From Cucumis sativus (taxonomy: Eukaryota > Streptophyta > Magnoliopsida > Cucurbitales > Cucurbitaceae), in NCBI RefSeq assembly GCF_000004075.3, contig NC_026658.2:25842075-25906074 (forward strand): a stretch of 64,000 nucleotides of DNA, read 5' to 3'. Positions 38,335-50,400 of the stretch are shown piece after piece (position 1 is the first letter of the stretch; each line of letters starts with the position of its first letter). The position numbers and the translations under genes are program-made. Under the pieces are notes generated by a model, which had not been told where the DNA came from, did not search any database, and saw only the letters and a program-made list of their open reading frames with translations.

Positions 38335-39933
38335 ATATAGGTGATACATGTCGTGAAATAATGTTATAAAGATTATAAAATTATCAAAAGACAAAGGTTA
38401 TGAAAATCACGAAATTCAAAATATTGTAAAGATTATAAAAACAATACTACAAATTAACGATAAAATTTAAGATTTTCAAAAGAAAAATGGAGAGTTTGAT
38501 CAATGTAGAGGATAAAGGGGAATAGAAAAATTAATACTCAAAAATAAAATGCAAAAGAACAAATAATAACCAAATAAATTCTCATGCTGTTATATGAATT
38601 GCAATATTCTAAAATAACTAATCATTAAATGACCAAAGCATATCTGAATGAAAAAAGAAAAAGAAAGGCTACCATGTTAGCTGTTTAGTTTTGTTCTAAT
38701 TTAGTTCATAAGTTTTAAAACGATTTAACTTTATCTCTAAAACTTATGTTACTTTTGATAAGAATTACAAAATAAAAGTTTCTTTTTTATATGGTGAAAA
38801 AGTAGGTAAATATTTTTACATTTGTTATCTCGTTTTTTTTAACTAAATTCTCAATTTGTATGAATCAAAAATCATATCAATTATCGTTATGTTAGGTTTA
38901 CTTTCTAAGTTAAGCAATAATTAATATACATTTCATTACTTGGTTTGAAATAATTTATAATTACTCTACCTTTTCAAAAAATTTCTTATATGGAATTGTA
39001 AATTTTAAATTTTAACCTATTTTTAGGGTAACAAATCACTTAAATTTTTATCCTTTTTTTCTTATGGGAATGGTTAGAAGGAAAGTGGGAAAATAAATTC
39101 CAATCTTGAAATTCGAATGATCCACCAAAATTTGTGGCAGTTTCCTTCGAATTTTTCGGAAATTTTCCATTCTTCCTTTCTCTCCAAGAAATCACAATGG
39201 TCAAGTTTAGGAGGAAATCAACTTTGGTTGTTTACAAAAATACAACATTCATTTTTTTTTGCATAATTTTAGATTCATCCATTTCTTTTTTAATCTCTCG
39301 TAATCAAAATTGACTTCGAAAGTTTGCGAATCAAGATGGGTCTAATTTCTAAAAACCACGTAGAATAGCGAGAAGACAACTGTGTATCAATAGATGACAA
39401 TCAAGTTTCACTCAATCTAACACCGTGTAACCACATATTATGCATCATAGTGCGGTCGGCTCGATGTCATACTAATGTGAAGACTTAAGTAAATTTTTAT
39501 AGAGCAAGATCGAACTAATAGAAATATATTGGAGGTCGAGTATGACAAGCAAACACATACAAGCACCAACAAATTCTAAAAGCAAACTTGTATTTGGATA
39601 TATATTTTTTTTTCTAACTTTATTTGACAACCAATGAAGATTTTGTCAAAGTCACCTTATAAAATTAGTGTCAAACTCAACCTAATTAAATTTTGAATTG
39701 GTGGATATATACCCAAGTTGGAATCCATATCACTTTGAGTTATTATATCATATTACACTAACATCTTTTCCATCCCTAATAAGATTTTTAACTTTCGATC
39801 TCTTACACGTTCTTAACATTTAACTGACGATTTATTCATTTGATATATATTCAACATTTTACAAAACTCACATGCAACACCATACACGTAATTCAATTAC
39901 ATCTATATATTAAAAAAGTTATCTACCATTAAC
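37150..39933. other. Intergenic region upstream of the kinase gene
   Basis: No gene. It includes a moderately complex stretch at 37420-37770 with a small perfect hairpin (GAACTATG at 37446-37453 against CATAGTTC at 37463-37470), whose identity I do not recognise, a (TA)n tract at 38302-38331, and otherwise AT-rich DNA. It could hide an old transposon fragment. Confidence 0.45.
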
Positions 39934-40653
39934 ACTACTGTTGAATAAGAAATTTTGAGACCAATCACAAGTTGTAACATCATTTATTAAGTTAATGATG
40001 AAAAGTACAAATAATTAAATTTGAGACTAATTAAAATTGACACATGCTCCAAATTAAAGAGTTAAAATAAATAAATTGGTCATTCTAATAATGCCACATG
40101 TTTTCATATTAATAGTTGGATTAAGTTAATCATTTTAGTTCAATTAAATATTATTTATTTGGACTAAGTTCAATTAAGCCAAAAAATAAGCTTAATTGAG
40201 CCCAAAGACTAAATATAACCTAAGTCTATATGGTTGAGCCCATGGGTCTGGTCCATGGACCAACCAGGTTCAAACCCATAAAGCCCACCAGTGAACTCTA
40301 TAAATAGAGGAATTCTCCTCATTTGTAGGGGTTGGAAAATTTTGACTCTAGAAGATCGAGAGAGAATTCTTCAAAGAGCTAGAAGACTCCCTAACTCCGA
40401 AGTCGACCATCCTCGAAGATTGAAGCTTCTTTAAAGATACAAGCTTTCTTCCAAGGCTCAAACTTCAAAAAACATCACGTGTCAAAAAACATCACGTGTT
40501 TCGCTTCCTCCAAATCAAGCTGAAGCATCCAGTTGAGAGAGAATCAGAGGATCAAATTCTAGAGATTGAACCGCATCGCATCAAATCAACAAAAATACAA
40601 AAAGTTCAAGTCCACGAATTAAATTTCTCCGGAAATCTCGTACGAACAACTAC
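39934..40653 (+). mobile_element. Solo LTR with perfect target-site duplication
   Basis: The LTR runs from TGTTGAATAAG at 39939 to ...TACGAACA at 40648 (710 bp; TGTT...AACA ends). It is flanked by identical five-base duplications, ACTAC, at 39934-39938 and 40649-40653. Inside are a TATA box (TATAAATAG, 40299-40307), a promoter-like U3 rich in GAGCCC/AAGCCC words, and an R/U5 with GAAGATTGAAGCTTC. No gag, protease, integrase or reverse-transcriptase sequence is adjacent, so recombination between two LTRs has probably removed the interior. A 72-codon open frame inside it is incidental. Confidence 0.85.
40465..40498 (+). repeat. 17-bp tandem duplication carrying two G-boxes
   Basis: TCAAAAAACATCACGTG occurs twice in direct succession (40465-40481 and 40482-40498), placing two CACGTG G-boxes 17 bases apart in the U5 part of the solo LTR. 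Confidence 0.85.
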
Positions 40654-42656
40654 TAACAACTTTAAATCTTATATAAGATTAAAAAAATATCTTGCTACAG
40701 TAAATTGGATCTAAGAACTATAAAAACCGCTTTTAAAAGTTTCATTTTAAAATATTATATTTACTATATGATATTCATCATTTTGTTAGTTGCTCTAGTA
40801 TTTACTATTCATTTATCAAACTAAAATAGTTAAGACATCAAACACATACTATTATAAGTTAAACTAAATTAATATACATATCGAACACAAACGATTTTAA
40901 TCAAATTATAATAACCTACCGAAGATAATACTCACGGTCCAATATACACACTTAAAAGTTTACGGATTAAACATATAATTTTAAAATAATAATAATTAAA
41001 AGTAAAAAAAAAATGAAGAAGTACTTTATAGTTGAGTCAATGAAGACTAAAAATGGTTGCAAGAATGATAGAAATGGGACAGAGAAGTCAAGGTGATATG
41101 AGTGATGATGATTCCTTTCTCTAAAATCCAACAAAGCATTTTAGCATCTTCTTTTCTTTTCTTTTCTTTATTTTATGCATATTTCTTTTTTAATTTGTAC
41201 TTTCTTATTTCTTTTTTGGGGACCCCTTTTATTGTAATTGTCTTTATTTGGATGTGGAATTTTCTATACTACATCTTATCAATTGGCATTTATATATACA
41301 TACACATATACATATATACATATAATATTTTTAGAATAATTATAAAAAATAGTAAATTTGACAAAATATTTACAATATATAATAAAATTTTTAAATTCTA
41401 TAAATAATATACATTGATAACCACACTTCTATGAGTGACATTGATAGCAAGTGATAGAAGCCTATCAGTTTCTATTATTGATAAAATCCAAAATTTTGAT
41501 ATAACTTGTAAATATTTTAATTTATTTTGTTATTTTTAAAAATACATATTATTTTTATGTGAGAGATTTATTTATTGTTGTAATTTTGTCAAGTTGTATC
41601 GTAATTTGACCTAATTTTAGCAATATCGCACATATGTTCTTGTAAATAGTTGAATATATATATAATTATTATAACTACGTTGAAAATATTTACAAAATAT
41701 AATAAAATTTTGGATTATATAAGTGACACTTTTATATTTTGTTTTCCTGAAAAGAAACATTTAAATTTGAATTTTTAAATTAAGAATAAAAACTGGACGT
41801 GTTTTAAAAGTTCGAGGTTAAAATGGTAATATTTACGTCAATTTAAATTTAAATTTGATTAAATTGAATTATAAGACGGATGTTAATATTAACAATTATG
41901 TATTTGAATTGACTTTTCAAGTATTTAGCTTTTAAAATAAATCACTTTTGAAAGAAACAAAATTGAAATATTTGACGGTTACTCAAAGTTTGAAATTCTT
42001 CGCACCAAGGTGGTCGTGGAGGTTGCTTTTAATCGGAGTCCAAAATTGATTGTTAGAGTTGGTTATGGCAAAGGTGGTTGTCGAAGATATTTGTCGGAGT
42101 TTGTCATCGGATGTGGTTACTAGATGAACGTTAAAAACTTAAGAAAAAGAGAGACTTGAGGTAAGTTTTCACCAATATGTAAATCCAATGGACCAAACAA
42201 TGAGTTGATAATACTATACTAACTCAACTCGTCTCGTATTAGTGTGTCAAACACCTCGTGAAGTTTTAGCATTAAAATAATTTAAAACAAAATTTTCTCC
42301 AAAATGGATCCCAACAAATCTCTAATTTTTTTTTATTGAAAGTTGACTTTTATCCCATGAGTGAGAATGATTTATTTTAAGACCATACATTAATCTAGTT
42401 CATCTTTTGAGGCCAAAAGAAAGAAAGCAATGACCTTAGTTATTCTTTATAATAAAATATCCCATTTTTAGTTTTGTAAAGTAAAAGTTTTTTAAAATGT
42501 ATTTATTCACTAAAAGACAATACATTTTTTATAATAAACCCTTTACCATCAATAAAAAAAATGACTACAAGTAAAATTGATTGTTACCGATATAACTAAT
42601 AGATTCAAAATAATTAACTATATATAGCAAAACCGGTCAAAGTCTTTCACTTATAG

Positions 42657-42680
42657 ATTATGTTGCAAATATTGATCTAT
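42657..42680. repeat. Dispersed repeat B core
   Basis: GATTATGTTGCAAATATTGA followed by TCTAT. The same core is found at 23436-23460 and, truncated, at 31618-31635, each set in similar AT-rich DNA with TAGATTCT/ATCACTTATAG-like words nearby. Confidence 0.5.
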
Positions 42681-43169
42681 GACTAATAATCTATAGGAGT
42701 ATAACGGATAGATTTGGCTATATTTACAATTTTTTTAAAAATGTTATTGTTATTTTTAAAAATGGTATCTAATTAAAAAAAGATAAAAAAAATGAGCACA
42801 CAATTTGTTTTTTTATTTTAGCGGCAACTCTAAAAAAAATTCAAAGAAAAATGGTTATTTATTAACTCGACCCCCTTTAAAATTACTATCATTTTGTGAA
42901 TTTTATTTTTAAATTACAAATATGACCGTCTATTTTAATAGAATTTCATGGTCGATTTTTTTTTAAAGATTTTACTATATTTTCCTTTTTAAATAAAATT
43001 CTCACTATGTATATAGTATAATATTTTGATTGAAATTGATATATTCACGATCTTTCCATATTTTATTAAAATCAATCATAATATTTAGTTATATATATAT
43101 TAACAACACTTCTTTTTAAAAAAATCTATCGATAATATAATCATCAGACAGACAACGGCATTCGAGTGT

Positions 43170-43250
43170 GCCCAAATGGTTTAGTGGTTTAGCGTTAAGA
43201 ACATCTCTCTTTGAAGAAGATGAATTTGACTTTCCCTAGAGGTGAACTCC
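43170..43250 (+). repeat. Candidate tRNA-derived SINE head or tRNA pseudogene
   Basis: TGGTTTAGTGG at 43177-43187 fits the RNA polymerase III A-box consensus at every fixed position. About 46 bases later, AATTTGACTTT (43223-43233) resembles a B box with several C-to-T and G-to-A changes. That spacing is close to the A-to-B distance in a tRNA. No cloverleaf pairing is obvious, so this is not an active tRNA gene. The element's 3' end and target duplication were not found. Confidence 0.4.
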
Positions 43251-43698
43251 TAGGAAAGAGAAAGAAAAAGAAAGTTGATGATAGATTATGGATAAATTTA
43301 GAATTGATTTTGATGAAGTAAATGGATATATGTAAACAAAATCAAAGAAAGAAAGAATTTAATTGCGTTAAAAATGGTATTATCTAAATTAAATTCAGCA
43401 ATCAATTGGATTGAATTAAAGAATACGATTTTTTAGGGAAGAAAATATTGGGATGTTAGTTGCTGGGAATATTGATATCCTCATAAATGTAACGGTCCGA
43501 TGCTCGTGACAAGCGAAATTGTATACAATAATGGACAGCCAAATACTTTACGGAATATCAATACAATGTTTTTATTTATGTACTCCTAAATAATGATAGT
43601 AAATTAATTAAACCATTAATATCTTTTTATTAAATTATTTATAAATATAATAAAATAACATCATCTATTTTATAGCGTGAGTATTAAAAGTGGCATTT

Positions 43699-43780
43699 GT
43701 AAAAATAGCAGAAAAAAAATTATAATAATAAATTACATGTTTCTATATTTTTAAATTGCAAAAGTAGCAAATTTAAAAAC
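43699..43780. repeat. Dispersed AT-rich repeat, family A, copy 3
   Basis: TAAAAATAGCAGAAAAAAAA, TTATAATAATAAATTACATG and AATTGCAAAAGTAGCAAATT in the order seen in the other three copies; it lacks the TCACT word. It lies directly upstream of the long (TA)n tract. Confidence 0.55.
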
Positions 43781-43817
43781 GTTTTTTTTGGCTACTTTTT
43801 AATTAAAAACTATTATA

Positions 43818-43826
43818 AATATATAT

Positions 43827-43904
<78 letters not shown>
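43818..43904. repeat. (TA)n microsatellite
   Basis: About 87 bases of alternating TA, interrupted once by ATAATA near 43838. The longest simple repeat in the window and probably length-variable. Confidence 0.95.
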
Positions 43905-43906
<2 letters not shown>

Positions 43907-45142
43907 CATACTCTCCTTAACTTTATATTATTTTGCTTTTTATTAAATTGTCCACGTCTAAAAATATATTTTATGTTTTCTATTTAAATGCCATAGAGTT
44001 AATATCAATTTGTTTTTTTTTCTTTTATATTTAATATAAGATGTGTTTAATTTCAATCTATATGTTAAAAGTGTATCATGATCCACTAAATAATAATAAT
44101 AACATTTATATGTGATGAAGTAATATGAGAATGTGCTTTCAAAATTTATAAGGAAAATGTTTGTAAGTAATTTTTTTGAAAAACTAATAATAAATAAACA
44201 TAAATTAAATTTGACATTAAAAAGTTTAGAGACTAAAATACGTCACAAACGACCAAATTTATATTAAAATAAAACAAATAACTAAAACAAATTTTTATCT
44301 CGTAGATAAACTTCAGTTATTGTTGAAAATTTATTAAATGAAGTGAATTATAATATGAATAGATAAAGTGGATACAAATCGCGGGATAAAATTGCCACAA
44401 ATTAAAGTTGATAAAGACATCTCTACAACCTTTGCCCACTCTAATAATCATATGTGAATTTCAGCATTTAAAAATCATTTGAAATATTTTTTTTTCCTCT
44501 TTAGCTATACATATACATTACATGGACCAAAAAATATTCAAATAATTATACTTACAGAAGACATTAGCAAAATCTCATTAAATTTTATAGTTCACTGTAT
44601 TATTCAATGGTTTGATTTTCTAAATGTTTATTAACATTTTTTTTCACTTTTAAACAAGTATTTAAATATCTAAAAAGTACGTCAAAGTCCCATTTAGTAG
44701 TTAGAATAATTTTTATTGAAATTGATTCAACAACAATAATAATTTTCATGCAATAAAATACAATAATTAAATGTATTTTCAAAATTTAAAATATAAATGA
44801 AAATAAATAATAATAATAATAAAATAGTAGTAAGTGAGAACGCTGTAAATAAGAGAGAAAATGTAATTATTTATAAAATATAGGGGTAAGTAATTTGATT
44901 AATTTTGCTAAATTTTATAATTAATTTCGACGTTTTGCTATTGTTGAGAGTAAAGAGAGTTGAGTGAATTTTACTATATCTCATATTATTAGTTTAACGT
45001 TATATTATTGAAAATGTCCCTTATAATATCTAAAATATTGATATATTTTATAAATATTTTGATTAATTTATTGTATTCAAAATGCTTCAAATATTTAGTA
45101 TTTAAAACTATTACAAGGTAAACAAAATATATATGAACTTCC

Positions 45143-45223
45143 ATAAAAATAACAAAAAGAAGTTATGATAATAGAACACATGTCACAACATTTTATAAAT
45201 TTGCAAAAGTGACAAATTTAAAA
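45143..45223. repeat. Dispersed AT-rich repeat, family A, copy 4
   Basis: ATAAAAATAACAAAAAGAAG, TTATGATAATAGAACACATG, TCACAACATTTTATAAATTT and GCAAAAGTGACAAATTTAAA. It agrees closely with copy 2. Confidence 0.6.
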
Positions 45224-46707
45224 GAGCCGTTTGATATCACTAAATTTGTCATATTTGCAATATATAAGAAAATTAATGCTATGAATATTTTTTTATAAAT
45301 ATTTTAGTCATTTATATAATTTTTTAAATATATAATAATAATGTTTGTTCCATTGGAAAATTAACACATTGACTTAGGGAATGGCGGAGAGTGCAAAAGT
45401 GGAAATATTTGACAATTACGTTGGGAAGAATTGGAAATAAATTAATTAGGAAGAATTTTGGGGAAGAATTGAAATTAGTTGTTTGTTCGGTACTTTTGCC
45501 CAATTTTTAGGCTGATTCCTAAAAGGGAACTGCTGATTGGCCAATTAACTTCCGAGTAACCAAGCTGACATGCGTTTCCTTCTACCATAAACGTGGCACT
45601 TTTCTATTGGACAACTTTGATGATATGTACAACTACGATGTACGTTTGTTTAGTCGAAGTTTTGAGTAAATATCAATCCATCTGAGAAATATAAATACAC
45701 AAAAAGGTTTGTTTAAAAAATATTAAAATTAATAGTTTTTTTTTAATTTTAATAAAAACAAAATGTTTTTTAGAAATAAAATAGGAAAGCTAGGACAAAT
45801 TATGTTAGTTTTATAATTTAAATAAACCAAATAAAACTAAATCATATTTTTTAGTTTTGAAAAGGGTGTGAGCATACAAAAACAAGTCCAAATCTTAGAC
45901 ATCATATAGTCCAAAGTGTTTATTTATTAATATAAAACACATTTTAAACTTTGATTGTTGTGATATAGTATATGTCTTTTTTAATCTATTGAAATCATAA
46001 AACGAAAAAAAATATTTAAATTAGTAAATAAATATTGTATAATTACTTGTTTATTATTTATATTATATTTACATCGGTGATCTTATATACCTTTGTTTTT
46101 GTATTTATGTTTTTTTCGATGTATGATGAAAATAAGACTTTACCACAAAGTCGAATCCAAGTAAATAAAAAGTAATGCAACTAGGGTTGATCATCGGTTG
46201 ATCGAAGTCAGTTTAGTAAATGTTCAAACTGATCTCGACATCCATGAATAACATCGATGAGTAAGGGTCGATTACGTCAATTTAGTTTAGCACTCATAAT
46301 TACTTCTTGAAAATTCTCAAATTAAGACTTTTCAAAACCAACCCTACTGTTTTCAGTTTGACGGACCTCAGATGGGTTGGTCGACTCGATTTTTCAATAT
46401 TTCGCTCACTCTTAAATACAATGATTAAAACCAACACTTTCTTTAAACATTTTAAATTGTACACTAATTCATTTAATTTGGTAGCAATTCAACTTTATAC
46501 TTGCAAAATTGGAACAACAGTCCAACAAGAAAAAAAATGAAGTAGAGAAAATTGAACCAAAAACATATCGCAACTAACATCAAAATTAAGGCATTGCATT
46601 TTCTAACCTCAAAAACATTATCGGACAAATTTCGGTTAAAAAAAATCAACATAAAATTCAATTATAATACTAAAATAAAAAAATCGAACATGGTTTAATT
46701 TTTTTTA

Positions 46708-46712
<5 letters not shown>

Positions 46713-46767
<55 letters not shown>
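46713..46767. repeat. (TA)n microsatellite
   Basis: About 55 bases of uninterrupted alternating TA between two poly-T/A flanks. Confidence 0.95.
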
Positions 46768-46771
<4 letters not shown>

Positions 46772-47448
46772 AAAAAAATGGTATTTAGGCAACTACTCAA
46801 AATAATTATTAAATATATTTAAAACAAATTTTATTAAATTGAATTTTAAAAAACATTTTATGAATCCAAAGATCTTAAAATTAAAATTATAAATATAATG
46901 GAGAATTAAAAAATGACATTGGTAATTTAGTCACTTTTTAATTGAGTAAAATGAAAACTGGACCCTAACCGAAAACCCGTGTAGTTAAACACAAATGAGA
47001 GTTGAGAAGAGGAAGGAGGAAAAAGCGGTGAATGAAATGGGAAATTAGGGTCCGTCCGGATTTAAACCCGAAAACAAGAATGGAAGCTGTCGCTTTTACG
47101 TCTAACGGACCCACATATCCAAGAGCTAATTAAATTTTTAAAAAGTGATGAAAAATGAAATGAAATTAAAGAAAGGGAAAAAAAAAGAGTGAGAGTGGAA
47201 GGCCCACGCCGAAGCTGACAAAGAAGTGGAACAAAGAAGGGAAACCTGAACAACCACCACATAGCAAAGCCAAACCCCACTCCCTCTCTCTCTCCTTCCC
47301 TATTCCCTCTTCCCTCTCTCTCTTTCCTTTTTTTTCTCTATCTAATCTTTTTTCCCCCAATATTTATACCCTTTCTTTACTCTCTCCGCCACCCTCTTTC
47401 CCTTTTCTCTTCTTCTTTCTTTTTTTTTTCTTCCCTCATTTCCTCATC

Positions 47449-50400
47449 ATGCTGAACCACGACCAATGGCTTTCAGCGGCCATGGCGGACGAAACCCTTG
47501 TTGCTGACTTATTGTTGAGGTTGAAGCAGTCTCAGGCTGTTTTACCTTCCAAATCTCCTCTTCCGATGTCTGTTCCGTTTACCTGGGGTATTAAGCAACC
47601 AAGGTCCAGGATGTCTACAGCTACGGCTACGGCTACGGTGCCTGTTAGATGTGGTGATGTTGTATTGAAGAGGAATAATAAGGATGTTGATTCAACTAGA
47701 TGTAGTCCTACCACGCCGCTTTCATGGAGTGGTGGAGCTTCTCCTTCTGCAACGCTTGATGGTTTTGAGGAGTCCAGTCGTCCCGCTACGCTCTCTCAGG
47801 CTGCATCCAGATTTAAGGTTCTTGAGGTTTTTTTTTTTTTTTTGTTTGTTTATTATCTTCTCATTCTCTGTTGTGATTTATGCCGTCTGTTTTGGATTTT
47901 TGTAGTTTCGTCTCTTTTCTCGCGTCTGTGTGCTTTGAGTTCCCGATCTTTCTGATTTTTTTTTTTGTTTTTTTGGATATTATTTTTTACGAGTTCTCTC
48001 GATTCTTGACGACGGCGTTCTTAATTATGGTTTTTTTTATCGGCGGTGGTGTCTCGTCGGCTGCGGATTTTAAGCCGCTGGTGGCGGCGTGGATTCTCAG
48101 ATGAAACATTCTTATCTCGGAGAAGCTTTAGATATTTTGTATCGTCACCGTTTTTTTCTTTTTTCATTTGCTTTTTCAAGAATCTGATTCTGTTTCGAGA
48201 AATCTCTTCTGATTTTCTTCTTCTCATTTTGTTCGTCAGTTAGTCGAAAAGAACTTCCTCTCTCAGAACTCACACACCTGCAAATCTCTCAATTCCACAA
48301 TCGCCGTACTTCACCTAACAGTTTCCAATTCTCTCCATCAATGGCGGACAACCCTCACAAATCACCGTCGAGAAAACCGCTCTTTAATTCCATTAATCCA
48401 CAAATAAACTCCTAGATTTTCCTAAAATTTCACTTCTCGGGTCAGCGAAAGGACGCGTGTTGAAAAATACTTAGCGTTTTCTTCTCGCCTCTTTTCGAGC
48501 TCCGTCTGTCGACTCGAAATCCATTATTTCTTCGAAATTGACCAAAACACCCTTCGAATCCCTCGCTAGATTCCAAACATTTCCAAATCGTACATCGAGT
48601 CGCTGTTTCCTCACGCACGCGATTTTGCCAATATAAACTCTCTTCCATCGCCGACGGTCCGTCTACCCAAGGACCATTCACCATAGTAAGGGCCTCGAAA
48701 CTTCCCTACATCCAATCGTCCTTTCCTTTTCCTCTCTTTTTTGACCCTACTACCACTCGACGCGTAGAAGATTCATCACCAAACCGCGAGGCTATTCTTG
48801 TAATTTCCCCCACATTCCGAACCGGTCTGCTCGAACCGGCGGCCAGATTCGACCGTCGACGAAGCTACTAAATGAGGTCCCAAATCGGATCAGGTAAGAG
48901 ATGAAACGCTCCCAAGAGAATAGATAGGTGTGCGTTAGGTTTGATGCAGACTTGGTTGTTTGGGGAGGGAGCAATTATCAGGTGTGGCGATGGTACACCG
49001 TTTGTTCCTGTGTTGGCTTTCTGAAATATATATATATATATATTAATAATAAAATGGAATCTTCCCAATTGTTCATGATTGATGGATAGGAGTAGAATAA
49101 CAAAAAAATATACGATAACGAATTTGAATTTGGATCGTGAGTATGGTTGGGGGAAAAGATATAATTATACATAGAATTGTTTTATAAGTTGTTGAGGTGA
49201 GAAAAGGAAAAGGATGATCCACGTGACCAAGTCACGCGAGGTGGGAAAGCAAGACATGAGATGGTACGGGGTGTGGTCGCAATCTTAAAGTGACCACGTG
49301 GAGTTCATGATGTGGCGTGAGATTCTGGTAAATGTGTATTTGGGTCACATTTGTTTCCCAAATAATACTTCCATTCATTCCGGTTCTGGACAATACTTAT
49401 TTTGTTTGTTGTCTAATAATAATTTATCTTAATAAGGGTAAGATAAGATGGATGCATATTCCCCATCTCTTCTTAGTGGGAGGAGAGAGAAGAGGTAATT
49501 GCTGTTGTTTCCGTTTCAAATTTTGTGCCACTTTGCTTTTTTTCCTTTCTTGTTCATATGTCTATATGTTTGCAATTTTGATTCTTATTAATGGGTTTGA
49601 TAATTGGAGTTGATAATGATGATCCTCATCAATATGTTTGGAGTTGAATTTAAAGCCTGTGTTATTTGTTTTGCAATACTGATTCGAATTAATGGGCTTG
49701 AAAATGGGGTTGATTTAAACTTTTTTGTGATAATGATTCTTATCAATATGTTTTGGGGCTGGTTATACTTTTTTTGTTAGTTGTTTTGTTGGTGATATTG
49801 GTTCTTCTTCTTATTGATAGACTTTATGTTAGTGATTTTTATAATATGTTTGGTGTATGTTTTTCAGGGTGCTGCTGGAAATGAGTCGGCGGCTGGTAAT
49901 ACTACAAAGAGGTTAAGACGAAAGAAGGTAATTTCTTGTAGGGAAAATCAATTTTGGATTTGTTGGGGTCTGGCCGTATAAGTCAAGCATTTGTTTATTG
50001 CTGACTTTAATTGAGTTGTTGGCTTGCATTGTTCTTGATGAATGAATTGTTCAACAACCAACTGTATATCTAACTTATTTCTTTTTATGCTCTTATTTGA
50101 TGACGTATTCTCTTTGTTTGTTTTCTAGACATTTGCTGAACTTAAGGAAGAGGAAAGCATCCTTTTGAAGGAGAAAATTCATCTCAAAATGGTATGAATA
50201 TGATCTTCTTTTGTTATAGGAGTGGATATGTATATGCTATATATTATTTTGTTTATAAATTATAATTGGGATAAAGAACTTTAAATTTATAATTTATTTT
50301 GTATTTTCTTGATGTTTTGTTCTATATAGACAAATTAGGGGCTGTTGCCTTTTTCTTTCTTGTTGGCACTGGCACCATCTTTTGTTTTTGAGGACCTAAC

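Larger units (their letters stand above)
40654..47448. other. Repeat-rich gene-free region upstream of the coiled-coil gene
   Basis: About 6.8 kb without a supportable gene. Contents seen: AT-rich dispersed repeats near 41370-41530; a degenerate GGTGGTNGT/TCGGAGT-rich stretch at 42008-42122; repeat B at 42657-42680; a tRNA-like segment at 43170-43250; (TA)n at 43818-43904 and 46713-46767; and repeat A copies at 43699-43780 and 45143-45223. From about 47265 the plus strand becomes CT-rich (CTCTCTC, TTCTTCTTTC), which fits the 5' leader of the downstream gene. Confidence 0.5.

Noticed and set aside
41102-41407. 101-codon open frame rich in Phe, Ile and Tyr
   Set aside because: Low-complexity translation of T/A-rich DNA ending in a TATATACATA repeat; it resembles membrane segments only because of base composition.
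43170-43250. A functional tRNA gene
   Set aside because: The B box is badly decayed and no cloverleaf pairing or anticodon arm can be drawn.
47062-47360. Minus-strand open frames upstream of the coiled-coil gene
   Set aside because: They lie opposite the CT-rich leader, giving Glu/Arg/Lys-rich or Phe/Leu-rich artefacts.
49332-49613. 93-codon plus-strand frame downstream of the intronic G-boxes
   Set aside because: It lies in intron 1 of the coiled-coil gene, has no domain and no supported splice links.
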